Positions 24,889-33,362 of a stretch of DNA of 64,000 bases are shown one piece after another. The stretch is from Arthrobacter pullicola (GTDB taxonomy: Bacteria > Actinomycetota > Actinomycetes > Actinomycetales > Micrococcaceae): positions 310,001 through 374,000 of the forward strand of contig NZ_JACSQC010000001.1 in NCBI RefSeq assembly GCF_014836875.1, given 5' to 3'. The position numbers were made by a program, and so were the translations under genes. The notes below the pieces were generated by a model that was not told where the DNA came from, did no database searches, and saw only the letters and a list, made by a program, of their open reading frames with translations. Each line of letters opens with the position of its first letter. Within the stretch, counting starts at the first letter, position 1.

Positions 24889-26406
24889 ATGGAAACCGCC
24901 TTGTCCCTACCTGCCCCGACTCCCGTTCCAGCGCACTCCGCCCCGCAAACCGTTCTCTCCACCCTGCGCTCGCCGCGGCTGCTGAAAACCGAGGTGCTGG
25001 CCGGACTGGTGGTCGCGCTGGCCCTGATCCCGGAGGCCATCGCCTTCTCGGTGATCGCCGGCGTCGACCCGCGGATGGGCTTGTTCGCCTCCTTCACCAT
25101 GGCCGTGACCATTGCGTTCGTGGGCGGGCGGCCAGCTATGGTTTCCGCGGCCACCGGAGCCGTGGCGCTGGTCATTGCCCCGGTAGTTGCCAGCCACGGC
25201 GTGGAATACCTGGTGCCAACCGTGATCCTGGCTGGGATTTTCCAGATCCTGCTCGCGCTCGCCGGCGTCGCCAAGCTGATGCGGTTCATTCCGCGCTCCG
25301 TGATGGTTGGCTTCGTGAACGCCCTGGCCATCCTGGTGTTCTCCTCCCAGCTGCCCGAACTGATCGGGGTGCCGTGGCTGGTCTACCCGATCGTCGCCGT
25401 CGGGCTGCTGATTGTGTTCCTGCTGCCCCGGCTGACGACGGCGGTGCCCGCACCGCTGGTGGCGATCGTCCTGCTCACGGCTGCCGCCGTCGCCGCCGGC
25501 TGGAACGTCCCGACGGTGGGGGACAAGGGGGAACTGCCGGACAGCCTGCCGGCCCTGCTTTTCCCCGAGGTTCCGCTGACCCTGGAAACCCTGCAGATCA
25601 TTGCGCCCTTCGCCGTGGCGATGGCGTTCGTGGGCCTGCTCGAATCGCTGCTGACTGCCAAGCTGGTGGACGACATCACCGACACCCGCTCCTCCAAGCC
25701 TCGCGAGGCCGCCGGGCAGGGCATCGCCAACATCGTCACCGGGTTCTTCGGCGGGATGGGCGGCTGCGCCGTCGTCGGGCAGACCATGATGAATGTGAAG
25801 GCCTCCGGCGCCCGGACCCGGATCTCCACGTTCCTGGCCGGAGTTTTCCTGCTGATCCTGGTGGTGGTGCTGGGCGACATCGTGGCGCTGATTCCCATGG
25901 CGGCGCTGGTTGCGGTGATGATCTTCGTGGCCTGGGCCGCGTTCGACTGGCACAGCATCCGCCCGTCCACGCTGCGCCGGATGCCCCGGTCGGAAACCGT
26001 GGTGATGGTGACCACCGTCGTCGCCACCGTGCTCACGCACAACCTGGCAATCGGCGTCGGCATCGGTGTCCTGGTGGCGATGGTCCTGTTTGCCCGGCGC
26101 GTGGCGCACTTCGTCACCGTGCAGCGGACGGTGGCCGACGACGGCGCCGCGGTCACCTATGCGGTGCGGGGCGAGCTGTTCTTTGCCTCCTCGAACGACC
26201 TTTATACCCAGTTCGAGTACGCCCTGGACCCGGCAGACGTGGTGATCGACATGAGCGGCTCGCATGTCTGGGATGCCTCCACCGTCGCGGCGCTGGATTC
26301 CATCACCGAAAAGTACCGCAGCCGCGGCAAAACCGTCCGGATCATTGGCCTGAATGACTCTTCGCTGTCCCTGCAGGGCCGGCTTTCGGGGGAGCTCGGC
26401 GGCTGA
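24889..26406 (+). CDS. SulP-family inorganic anion transporter with STAS domain
   Basis: About 505 aa with the ATG at 24889 (24871 also possible; no strong ribosome site at either). The membrane part shows LVVALALIPEAIAFSVIAGV, GGRPAMVSAATGAVALV and MAFVGLLESLLTAKLVDDIT followed by FFGGMGGCAVVGQTMMNVK, all SulP hallmarks. The last about 95 residues form a STAS domain (VTYAVRGELFFASSNDLY, VIDMSGSHVWDASTVAALD). SulP proteins move sulfate, bicarbonate or other anions with Na+ or H+. The gene appears monocistronic with a long leader. Confidence 0.88.
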   Translation: METALSLPAPTPVPAHSAPQTVLSTLRSPRLLKTEVLAGLVVALALIPEAIAFSVIAGVDPRMGLFASFTMAVTIAFVGGRPAMVSAATGAVALVIAPVVASHGVEYLVPTVILAGIFQILLALAGVAKLMRFIPRSVMVGFVNALAILVFSSQLPELIGVPWLVYPIVAVGLLIVFLLPRLTTAVPAPLVAIVLLTAAAVAAGWNVPTVGDKGELPDSLPALLFPEVPLTLETLQIIAPFAVAMAFVGLLESLLTAKLVDDITDTRSSKPREAAGQGIANIVTGFFGGMGGCAVVGQTMMNVKASGARTRISTFLAGVFLLILVVVLGDIVALIPMAALVAVMIFVAWAAFDWHSIRPSTLRRMPRSETVVMVTTVVATVLTHNLAIGVGIGVLVAMVLFARRVAHFVTVQRTVADDGAAVTYAVRGELFFASSNDLYTQFEYALDPADVVIDMSGSHVWDASTVAALDSITEKYRSRGKTVRIIGLNDSSLSLQGRLSGELGG

Positions 26407-26524
26407 CCGGTGTCCTGGCTCTGGCGCGGGTACCCGCCTGCGCGTTAGAAATAGCCTGAACCCCCGCGTCCGGGCCTGAACTTCACGGCCAGGCCCGGGA
26501 AACTGCAAAGAGGCGGGCGGAACC

Positions 26525-27070
26525 ATGGGAAAAGTCCTGATTCACGCAACGGTGACCGTGGACGGTTTTATGGCGGACAGCGACGGCGGCGTCGACTGGA
26601 TGTTCGACGCCGAGTCGGTGGAGGCGGACACCGCGCTGGTGAACCGCGTGGTCCGGGAGATCGGTGCCGTGGTGGGCGGCGCGAATAAAACCCAGACGAT
26701 CGAACCGGGGGAAGAACCCTACGGGGGAATGCTGAAAGTCCCGGTGTTCCTGATGACCCACTCGCCCCGCGGCCCCATCGAAAAGGACGGCATCACCTAC
26801 GCCTTCCTGGACGATCTCCCGCAGGCCGTCGAGCGGGCCCGGACCGCGGCGGGGGCGAGGGCAGTGGCACTGCTGGGCGGCAGCATCTCCCGGCAGTGCC
26901 TCGAACTCGGGATCGTCGACGAAATCCAGCTGCATGTGGTGCCAATCCTGCTGGGCCGGGGCATCTCCCTGTTCAGCGGGCTCGAGCGTCCGGTCAATCT
27001 GGAGCGGCTGGAGACGGAGGCCTTTGCCGGTGGCATCCACCTGCGCTTCCGGGTGCTGCAGCCGGGATAG
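26525..27070 (+). CDS. RibD C-terminal/DHFR-like reductase family protein
   Basis: 181 aa. It starts MGKVLIHATVTVDGFMADSD (ATG preceded by GGCGGGCGGAACC) and has VPVFLMTHSPR, ALLGGSISRQCLELGIVDEI and HVVPILLGRGISLF, the usual blocks of the dihydrofolate reductase-like/RibD C-terminal family. Such proteins probably reduce a pteridine- or pyrimidine-like substrate with NADPH; members of this stand-alone type are mostly uncharacterised. The following serine hydrolase begins 24 bp downstream. Confidence 0.85.
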   Translation: MGKVLIHATVTVDGFMADSDGGVDWMFDAESVEADTALVNRVVREIGAVVGGANKTQTIEPGEEPYGGMLKVPVFLMTHSPRGPIEKDGITYAFLDDLPQAVERARTAAGARAVALLGGSISRQCLELGIVDEIQLHVVPILLGRGISLFSGLERPVNLERLETEAFAGGIHLRFRVLQPG

Positions 27071-27094
27071 GTGCTGCGCACTAGTGTTGGGGCC

Positions 27095-28210
27095 ATGTTC
27101 CAAGACATTGATGCCCAAGCCGTGGACCTGATCCTTCGGAACGCTGTGGCCCGGGAGGAGTTTTCCGGCACCATCCAGCTCTCGCGTGCGGGCAGCGTTC
27201 TTCACGAAGGGTCCTACGGCGTGGCTTCCCGCCGCTGGGGCGTGCCGGTTTCCCTGGGAACACGGTTCGACGTCGCGTCCGTTACCAAGCTGTTCACCTC
27301 TGTGGCCGTGCTGCAGCAGGTGGATGCCGGGACCCTTGACCTCGGCTCCCCGGTTGGAGAGTTCGTCGAACTAGGCGGCACCCGGGTAGACCCGGCGATA
27401 ACGATGCGCCAGCTCCTGACTCATACCTCGGGCATCGGGGACGATGCCGACGAGGAGGCCGGCGAGTCCTACGAAGACCTGTGGGTGGACCGTCCCACCT
27501 ATTCAGTCACCAAAACCGCAGACTTCCTGCCGCAGTTCGTGCACAAGGAGCCGAACTTTGCCCCGGGCACCGGGTGCCGCTACTGCAACTGCGGCTACGT
27601 CCTGGCCGGGCTGGCAGTGGAAAAGGTGACCGGCACGAACTACCGGGATTACGTCCGGGAACATGTGTTCGCAGCAGCGGGCATGCACGATTCGGGATTC
27701 TTCTCCATGCAGGAAGCTGTGCCGAACGTCGCCGAGGGCTGGGACCCGATCCGTGATGACAGTGGCCAGGTAACTTCCTGGCGGCAGAATATTTTCAGCT
27801 ATCCGCCGATCGGGTCCCCGGATGGCGGCGCCCATTCGACTTCCGCAGACCTGGTCCGTTTCCTGGACGCTGTCCGGGCCGGCAGGCTGCTCTCCGCCGA
27901 GTCCACTGCCGCGTTCCTGACTCCGCAGGTCAAGCACTCGGACCTCGATGCCGGAGAGCTCCACTACGGCTTTGGGCTGGTCTTCCGGCTGGATGCGGAA
28001 GGGCAGGCGGGTCTGATTTATAAAGACGGCATCAATGCCGGGGCCAGTGCCCTCCTGGGCTATTATCCCGGCGCGGATGTGACATTGGCGCTGGTTTCCA
28101 ACTCCGAGGAAGGGGCGTGGGGGCCATTGGCGGAGATCACAGCTCTGGTGCAGGCAGCAGATTCCGTAGAAGAGGAAGACAAGCGAACTGAGGCGCTGCG
28201 CCAGGGATAG
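27095..28210 (+). CDS. Beta-lactamase-family serine hydrolase
   Basis: 371 aa from ATG at 27095. The catalytic SxxK is SVTK in FDVASVTKLFTSVAVLQQ and the second motif is YCN in CRYCNCGYVLAGLA, where YSN is usual; three cysteines cluster there. GGAHSTSADLVRFL and YGFGLVFRL follow. No signal peptide is evident, so a cytosolic esterase or peptidase of the class C beta-lactamase/EstB type is more likely than resistance. It follows the reductase gene closely on the same strand. Confidence 0.85.
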   Translation: MFQDIDAQAVDLILRNAVAREEFSGTIQLSRAGSVLHEGSYGVASRRWGVPVSLGTRFDVASVTKLFTSVAVLQQVDAGTLDLGSPVGEFVELGGTRVDPAITMRQLLTHTSGIGDDADEEAGESYEDLWVDRPTYSVTKTADFLPQFVHKEPNFAPGTGCRYCNCGYVLAGLAVEKVTGTNYRDYVREHVFAAAGMHDSGFFSMQEAVPNVAEGWDPIRDDSGQVTSWRQNIFSYPPIGSPDGGAHSTSADLVRFLDAVRAGRLLSAESTAAFLTPQVKHSDLDAGELHYGFGLVFRLDAEGQAGLIYKDGINAGASALLGYYPGADVTLALVSNSEEGAWGPLAEITALVQAADSVEEEDKRTEALRQG

Positions 28211-28226
28211 GTGCACTCTTAAACCG

Positions 28227-28255
28227 TTGACTTTTTCAACCATTCCGGCAAGGAT
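28227..28255 (+). promoter_or_regulatory. Predicted promoter with GTTGA/TCAAC repeat before the SDR operon
   Basis: TTGACT at 28227-28232 and AAGGAT at 28250-28255 are separated by 17 bp. The -35 overlaps an inverted repeat GTTGA-N5-TCAAC (28226-28240), a likely regulator site. The operon start codon is at 28311. Confidence 0.4.
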
Positions 28256-28310
28256 GGAGCAAAAGAGCAGGTCAACGGCGCCCGGCACTGCCGGCAGAAA
28301 AGGAGCCACC

Positions 28311-29237
28311 ATGTCCTTGGACGGCAAAACCGCGATTGTTACCGGCAGCGGGCGGGGGCTGGGCCTGGCCTACGCCCGGGAGCTGGCCCGGCAGGGCGCA
28401 GCGGTAGTGGTGAACGACGTCGATTCGGCCGTTGCCGAGGAAGCGGTAGCGGTGATTAAGGCCGACGGCGGCCGCGCGGTTGCGGTGGTGGCTCCGGTCG
28501 GGTCGACCGAGACGGCCAAGGCCCTGGTGGCTGCTGCGGTGGAGAACTTCGGCGGCCTGGACATCCTGGTGACCAACGCCGGGGTGCTGCGGGATAAGTC
28601 GCTGCTGAAGATGACGGACGAGGACTTTGACCTGGTGATCAACGTGCACCTGCGCGGCACGTTCACCTGTGTCCGGGAGGCATACGCGTACTTCAAGGAA
28701 AACAATGTGGCGGGCCGGATCATCACGATCGGTTCCCCGACCGGGCAGCGCGGGAACTTCGGGCAGACCAACTACGCTGCGGCGAAGGCCGGGATCGTGG
28801 GCATGGTCCGCACCTGGGCGCTGGAGATGAAGAAGGCCGGCGTGACCGCGAACGCCGTGATTCCGGTCGCCGCGACGGCGATGACCAAGACCGTCCCGTA
28901 CTTCGCTGCCGCGGTTGAGGCCGAGGAGCGCGGTGAGGCGATGCCGGACTTCTTCCGCAAGGAGCTGGGCTTTGGCACGGCGGAGGATGTTGCCGGGCTG
29001 ATCGCGTTCCTGGCCTCGGAGGATGCTGCCGGGATCACCGGACAGGCCCTTGGTGTGGGCGGGGACCGGCTGCAGCTGTGGTCCCATCCCGAAGCTGTTG
29101 CCTCGGAGTACCGGGACGGCGGGTGGACCTATCAGGATCTCGCGGCCGCGTTCCCGTTCGCCGGCAGCCTGCAGGGTGTGGGGGAGAAGTTCCCGCCGCT
29201 GCCCGCCGAACTCCAGCCCGAAGCGGTGGCGAAGTAG
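28311..29237 (+). CDS. Short-chain dehydrogenase/reductase (FabG-like)
   Basis: 308 aa from ATG at 28311, with AGGAG seven bases upstream. Cofactor motif TGSGRGLGLAYA (residues 11-22), NAG (89-91) and catalytic S142, Y155, K159 in GSPTGQRGNFGQTNYAAAK are intact. A C-terminal extension of about 50 residues (SEYRDGGWTYQDLAAAFPFA) exceeds FabG length. It probably oxidises a hydroxyacyl or alicyclic alcohol intermediate with NAD(P). First of three tightly spaced genes with an amidohydrolase and an acyl-CoA dehydrogenase. Confidence 0.88.
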   Translation: MSLDGKTAIVTGSGRGLGLAYARELARQGAAVVVNDVDSAVAEEAVAVIKADGGRAVAVVAPVGSTETAKALVAAAVENFGGLDILVTNAGVLRDKSLLKMTDEDFDLVINVHLRGTFTCVREAYAYFKENNVAGRIITIGSPTGQRGNFGQTNYAAAKAGIVGMVRTWALEMKKAGVTANAVIPVAATAMTKTVPYFAAAVEAEERGEAMPDFFRKELGFGTAEDVAGLIAFLASEDAAGITGQALGVGGDRLQLWSHPEAVASEYRDGGWTYQDLAAAFPFAGSLQGVGEKFPPLPAELQPEAVAK

Positions 29238-29239
29238 CC

Positions 29240-30133
29240 ATGGCATCCACACGCTACGAGTTGGGCCTGGATGTTGCCTCGTTGACCGCGATCGACATGC
29301 ATGTGCATATCGAAATCGACGGGCACGGACACGTTTCGCTGCCGCAGGACCTGATGGACGCCTCGAGCAAGTACTTCAAGGCCGAGGAGCGGACGCCGTC
29401 GCTGGACGCGATCGCGGCGACCTATCGTGAACTGAACATGGCTGCCGTGGTATTCACTGTGGACGCCCGGACCCGGTTGAAGCACGAGCCGAACAGCATC
29501 GAGGAGATTGCCGAGGGCGCAGCCCGGAACAATGACGTGCTGATCCCGTTTGGGTCTGTGGATCCGCTTACCGGTGCCGACGCCATCGACCGGGCGAAAC
29601 AGCTGGTTGAGGACTACGGGGTCCGTGGGTTCAAGTTCCACCCAAGCCTGCAGGGATTCAATCCCTCGGACCAACGGTATTACCCGCTGTGGGAAGCCCT
29701 GCAGCAGCTCGGCCTGCCGGCGGTCTTCCATACCGGGCAGAACGGCATGGGTGCCGGTACGCCCGGCGGGTCCGGAATCAAGCTGGGCTACTCGAACCCG
29801 CTGCTGCTGGATGAGGTTGCCGCGGATTTCCCGCAGTTCCAGATCATCATGGCGCACCCGTCGGTGCCGTGGCAGGACGAAGCCAACTCGATCGCCACAC
29901 ACAAATCGAATGTCTTCATCGACCTGTCCGGCTGGTCGCCCAAGTACTTCCCGGAATCGCTGGTGAAGCTCTCCAACTCCGTCCTGCAGGACAAGGTGCT
30001 CTTCGGCACCGATTACCCCTTGATCACCCCGCAGAAGTGGATGAGTGCGTTCGCGGACCTGCCGTTGAAGGACGCGGTGCGGCCCAAGATCCTCAAGGAA
30101 AACGCCGTGCGTCTGCTGGGACTGGGCTCATGA
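29240..30133 (+). CDS. Amidohydrolase-2 family metal-dependent hydrolase/decarboxylase
   Basis: 297 aa, ATG two bases after the SDR stop. Metal ligands are visible in AIDMHVHIE (H21, H23), FHTGQNG, IIMAHPSVPW and FGTDYPLI, the layout of the ACMSD/2-hydroxy-muconate type TIM barrel. It probably decarboxylates or hydrolyses a ring-cleavage or dicarboxylic product. Its stop overlaps the next start as ATGA, so it works with the acyl-CoA dehydrogenase. Confidence 0.87.
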   Translation: MASTRYELGLDVASLTAIDMHVHIEIDGHGHVSLPQDLMDASSKYFKAEERTPSLDAIAATYRELNMAAVVFTVDARTRLKHEPNSIEEIAEGAARNNDVLIPFGSVDPLTGADAIDRAKQLVEDYGVRGFKFHPSLQGFNPSDQRYYPLWEALQQLGLPAVFHTGQNGMGAGTPGGSGIKLGYSNPLLLDEVAADFPQFQIIMAHPSVPWQDEANSIATHKSNVFIDLSGWSPKYFPESLVKLSNSVLQDKVLFGTDYPLITPQKWMSAFADLPLKDAVRPKILKENAVRLLGLGS

Positions 30134-31332
30134 GCGCCCGGGTGAGTGCCGGAGATGCAGCAGCGTTCTACCCCTCGGACCGCTACGGCTACTCCGAACT
30201 GCTCAGCGCCCCGGAACTGGCAGCGCTGGGCCAGCTGCGGACCGTGCTGGATAAGCAGGTCGCCCCGCTGCTGGGAGAGTACTGGGAAGCCGGGGAATTC
30301 CCGTACCAGATCCGCCAGCCGCTGGTGGACCTGAACCTCATGGCACCCGAGGGCGCCACCGACAGCCAGGGACGCACCTCCGGGCTGTACACCGGCTTCC
30401 GGAACTTTGAGCTGGCCCGCACCGATGCGTCTGTGGCCACGTTCTACAACGCCCAGTCCGGCCTGTTCCGCACCACCGTTCTGGAAGGCGGCAGCCCGGA
30501 ACAGGCGGTGGACCTGGATCCCAAGATCCGCTCCTTCGAGTACACCGGCGTCTTCGCCCTGACCGAACCGGACCACGGCTCGGACATAGCCGGCGGCCTG
30601 GAAACCTCCGCCCGGCGCGAGGGTGATAACTGGGTGATCAACGGCGCCAAGCGCTGGATCGGCGGGGCCTTCACCGCCGACGTGCTGGCGGTCTTCGCCC
30701 GGGATGAAGCCGACGGGCAGGTCAAAGCCTTCCTCGTTCCGCGCGAAACCCCCGGCGTCTCGATGAGTAAAATCCTGCGCAAGACCTCCCTGCGGATGAT
30801 GCAGAACGCCGACATCGAACTCCGGGCCGTCCGGGTGCCCGATACCGCCCGGCTCAGTAACATCAACTCGTTCAAGGACGTCGCCGCGCTGATGCGCCGG
30901 CTGCGTTCCGACGTCGCGTGGATCGCCTGCGGGCTGCAGGCCGGCGCCTACGAGGCGGCCCTGCGCTACACCCTGGAACGGCAGCAGTTCGGCCGGCCAC
31001 TGGCCTCCTTCCAGCTCACCCAGCAGAAACTCGCCACCATGGCAGCCAACGTCACGGCCTCACTGGGCATGGTGGTCCGGCTGACCCAGCGCCAGGAAGA
31101 GGGCATCTTCCGGGATGAGGACTCAGCCATGGCCAAGATGTTCACCTGCACCGCGATGCGGGAAACCGTGGCATTGGCCCGCGAAGTGGTGGGCGGCAAC
31201 GGCATCACCCTGGACACCGACGTCGCCCGTTTCCATGCGGACGCCGAGGCGGTCTACTCCTACGAGGGGACCCATGACATCAACGCCTTGATCCTGGGCC
31301 GCGCCCTCACCGGAACGGGCGCCTTCCGCTGA
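30130..31332 (+). CDS. Acyl-CoA dehydrogenase (glutaryl-CoA dehydrogenase-like)
   Basis: 400 aa. Domain blocks in order: FALTEPDHGSDIAGGLETSA (FAD/substrate loop), RWIGGAFTADVLAVFAR, the helix LERQQFGRPLASFQLTQQKLA, and REVVGGNGITLDTDVARFHADAEAVYSYEGTHDINALILGRALTG, where E in YEGTHD is the catalytic base. The ending GRALTGTGAF resembles glutaryl-CoA dehydrogenases. It oxidises an acyl-CoA, passing electrons to ETF. Third gene of the operon; no CoA ligase or hydratase is adjacent. Confidence 0.88.
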   Translation: MSARVSAGDAAAFYPSDRYGYSELLSAPELAALGQLRTVLDKQVAPLLGEYWEAGEFPYQIRQPLVDLNLMAPEGATDSQGRTSGLYTGFRNFELARTDASVATFYNAQSGLFRTTVLEGGSPEQAVDLDPKIRSFEYTGVFALTEPDHGSDIAGGLETSARREGDNWVINGAKRWIGGAFTADVLAVFARDEADGQVKAFLVPRETPGVSMSKILRKTSLRMMQNADIELRAVRVPDTARLSNINSFKDVAALMRRLRSDVAWIACGLQAGAYEAALRYTLERQQFGRPLASFQLTQQKLATMAANVTASLGMVVRLTQRQEEGIFRDEDSAMAKMFTCTAMRETVALAREVVGGNGITLDTDVARFHADAEAVYSYEGTHDINALILGRALTGTGAFR

Positions 31333-31346
31333 TAGGGTCGGCGCCC

Positions 31347-32825
31347 ATGGAGAAGAACCTCGCGGACTTCCTGGCCAGCTTCAGCGCCGCAATCGACCTC
31401 GCCCAGCAGCAGCGCTTCCAGTCCCCGGACCGGGAGCGGCTGCGGGATGCCATCAGCCGCCATTTGGGCTGCCCGGCCCAGGACGTGCCGATCGTGGCCG
31501 AGACAATCCCGTTCCACCGGTTCGCGGACCTGGACATCGCGCTGGAACGGCTGGCTGCGGCGGACCCGGACAATGAGCTGATTGGCATGGGCGGCGGCCA
31601 GCAGCGCCGGCACCTGACCCTCTCCGATGTAGTGCAGGAGGACGGTTACAGCAACGTTCCGGTGGGCCAGCCGGACTATGTGAACGTCCCCATCGGTCCC
31701 GGGGAGAGCCGCGAAGCCCTGGCCCTGGGTATCCGGCTCTTCCGCCACCGCGGGATTCCCGTTGCCGTAATGCAGCGCAACGGGGATCCGCAGACCGGCA
31801 GTCCGGACGCGAGCATCGCGGTGATGGCAGCGGACCGTTCCGCGGCAGCCGCCGTGCTGGCTGCCGTCCAGGAAGACCTGCGGACCAACAGCGTCCTGCG
31901 TGGCCAGGTGGTGTCGCTGGGGTTTGACCCCTATGGCCAAAACGGCGCCGGCGTCACGTTCCTCTCCAGGCCCTTACTTCCCATCAGCGAAGTGATCCTG
32001 CCCGACGGCGTGCTGGAGCGGGTCCGCAGCCACGTCATCGGCATCGCCGGGCACCGCAGCCAGTTGAAGGCAGCCGGCCAGCACCTCAAGCGCGGTGTCC
32101 TGCTCTACGGTCCGCCCGGCACCGGGAAGACCCATACCGTCAGACACCTGCTCAGTGAAACTCCCGGCACGACGGCGGTGCTCCTCTCCGGCGGTTCCCT
32201 CGGCGCTGTCTCCCATGCCGCGAAACTTGCCCGGGCCATGGCTCCGTCCCTGGTGGTGCTCGAGGACATTGACCTGATAGCCGAAGACCGCAGCATGGGC
32301 CACGGGCCTCAGCCGCTGCTGTTCGAAGTCCTCGATGCCCTGGACGGACTCGACGCCGATGCGGATGTCTCGTTCATCATGACCACCAACCGGGTGGACG
32401 TCCTGGAACGGGCCCTGGCGCAGCGGCCCGGCCGGGTGGACCTCGCCGTCGAAATTCCCCTGCCGGATGCCGCCGACCGCGCCCGATTGCTGGAACTGTA
32501 TGCACCGGCCGGCACGTTCTCCGCGGCCGCCCTGGCACAGGTGGCGGAACAAACAGAGGGGGCAACGGCGTCGTTCGCCAAGGAACTGGTGCGCCGCGCT
32601 GTCCTGGCGGCGGCGGAAGCGGGGGAGGACCCCGCCGACGCGCACCTGCTCGGTGCGGCGGAAAGCCTCTCGGGACAGCGTGAAGCCCTGACCCGCAGCC
32701 TGCTCGGCGCAGGTCCTGAGGCGGAGGGTCAGGAGCCTGCAGGGCCCGATGCCGCCGGAGGGTTCGTCACGGGACCGCGCGCCGGCTTCGGCTGGTCGCC
32801 ACTGCCGCACGCGGGCTTGGGCTAA
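31347..32825 (+). CDS. AAA-family ATPase with N-terminal unknown region
   Basis: 492 aa. An N-terminal part of about 240 residues has no motif I recognise. The AAA module follows: Walker A LLYGPPGTGKTHTVRHLL (about 254), Walker B SLVVLEDIDLIAEDRS (about 303), sensor 1 SFIMTTNRVDVLE and arginine-finger region AQRPGRVDLAVEIPLP. The arrangement is that of a single-ring AAA unfoldase or remodeller. The last 50 residues are Gly/Pro/Ala-rich. It begins 14 bp after the acyl-CoA dehydrogenase and 42 bp before the sigma-factor gene; whether it is part of either unit is unclear. Confidence 0.85.
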   Translation: MEKNLADFLASFSAAIDLAQQQRFQSPDRERLRDAISRHLGCPAQDVPIVAETIPFHRFADLDIALERLAAADPDNELIGMGGGQQRRHLTLSDVVQEDGYSNVPVGQPDYVNVPIGPGESREALALGIRLFRHRGIPVAVMQRNGDPQTGSPDASIAVMAADRSAAAAVLAAVQEDLRTNSVLRGQVVSLGFDPYGQNGAGVTFLSRPLLPISEVILPDGVLERVRSHVIGIAGHRSQLKAAGQHLKRGVLLYGPPGTGKTHTVRHLLSETPGTTAVLLSGGSLGAVSHAAKLARAMAPSLVVLEDIDLIAEDRSMGHGPQPLLFEVLDALDGLDADADVSFIMTTNRVDVLERALAQRPGRVDLAVEIPLPDAADRARLLELYAPAGTFSAAALAQVAEQTEGATASFAKELVRRAVLAAAEAGEDPADAHLLGAAESLSGQREALTRSLLGAGPEAEGQEPAGPDAAGGFVTGPRAGFGWSPLPHAGLG

Positions 32826-32867
32826 TCCGGAACCTCACAAAACCCTGCTGCCGCGCGTCTACAGTAT

Positions 32868-33362
32868 GTGGAAGTGAAACCGTTCGAAGCGATCGTCAGG
32901 GAACACGGAGCCGTGGTGCTGCGCGTGTGCCGGGCTGTCCTGGGACCCAACGACGCCGAGGACGCCTGGTCCGAGACGTTCCTCGCTGCCCTGCGCGCCT
33001 ACCCGGAGCTGCCGGCTGGAGCCAATGTCCAGGCCTGGCTGGTGACCATAGCCAAACGCAAGGCCATAGACGTCCACCGTGCCACGGCCCGCCGCCCGGT
33101 GCTGGTGCCTGAACTCCCCGAGCCCGGGAGCGACGACGGCAGGAGCACAGAGATGCCGGGTCCCGGTGAGCACGACGGACTGTGGGCCGCCCTGCGGACC
33201 CTGCCGCAGCGCCAGCGCGAAGCCCTTGCCTACCACCACCTTGCCGGGCTGCCCTTTGCCGAAGTGGCCGTGCTGCTGGGCGGTACCGAGGCAGCCGTCC
33301 GCCGCTCCGCCGCGGACGGCCTGAAGAAACTGAGAACCATGGATGGAGAGGAGCTCCGATGA
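32868..33362 (+). CDS. Sigma-70 family (ECF-like) RNA polymerase sigma factor
   Basis: 164 aa starting at GTG 32868 (GTG 32874 also possible). Region 2 is visible at 8-75: HGAVVLRVCRAVLG, DAEDAWSETFLAALRAY and NVQAWLVTIAKRKAIDVHR. Region 4 is at 105-155: WAALRTLPQRQREALAYHHLAGLPFAEVAVLLGGTEAAVRRSAADGLKKL. The linker is Pro/Glu-rich. It is the first gene of a unit with ogt, alkB and alkA, each joined by an ATGA overlap, so it probably drives the alkylation-damage response. No separate anti-sigma gene follows. Confidence 0.88.
   Translation: MEVKPFEAIVREHGAVVLRVCRAVLGPNDAEDAWSETFLAALRAYPELPAGANVQAWLVTIAKRKAIDVHRATARRPVLVPELPEPGSDDGRSTEMPGPGEHDGLWAALRTLPQRQREALAYHHLAGLPFAEVAVLLGGTEAAVRRSAADGLKKLRTMDGEELR

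Noticed and set aside
24907-26526. 539-codon minus-strand frame
   Set aside because: Antisense to the SulP transporter; His/Gly/Gln-rich and without motif.
27095-28210. Antibiotic-resistance beta-lactamase
   Set aside because: No export signal and EstB/class C-like layout; a cytosolic esterase or peptidase is more likely.
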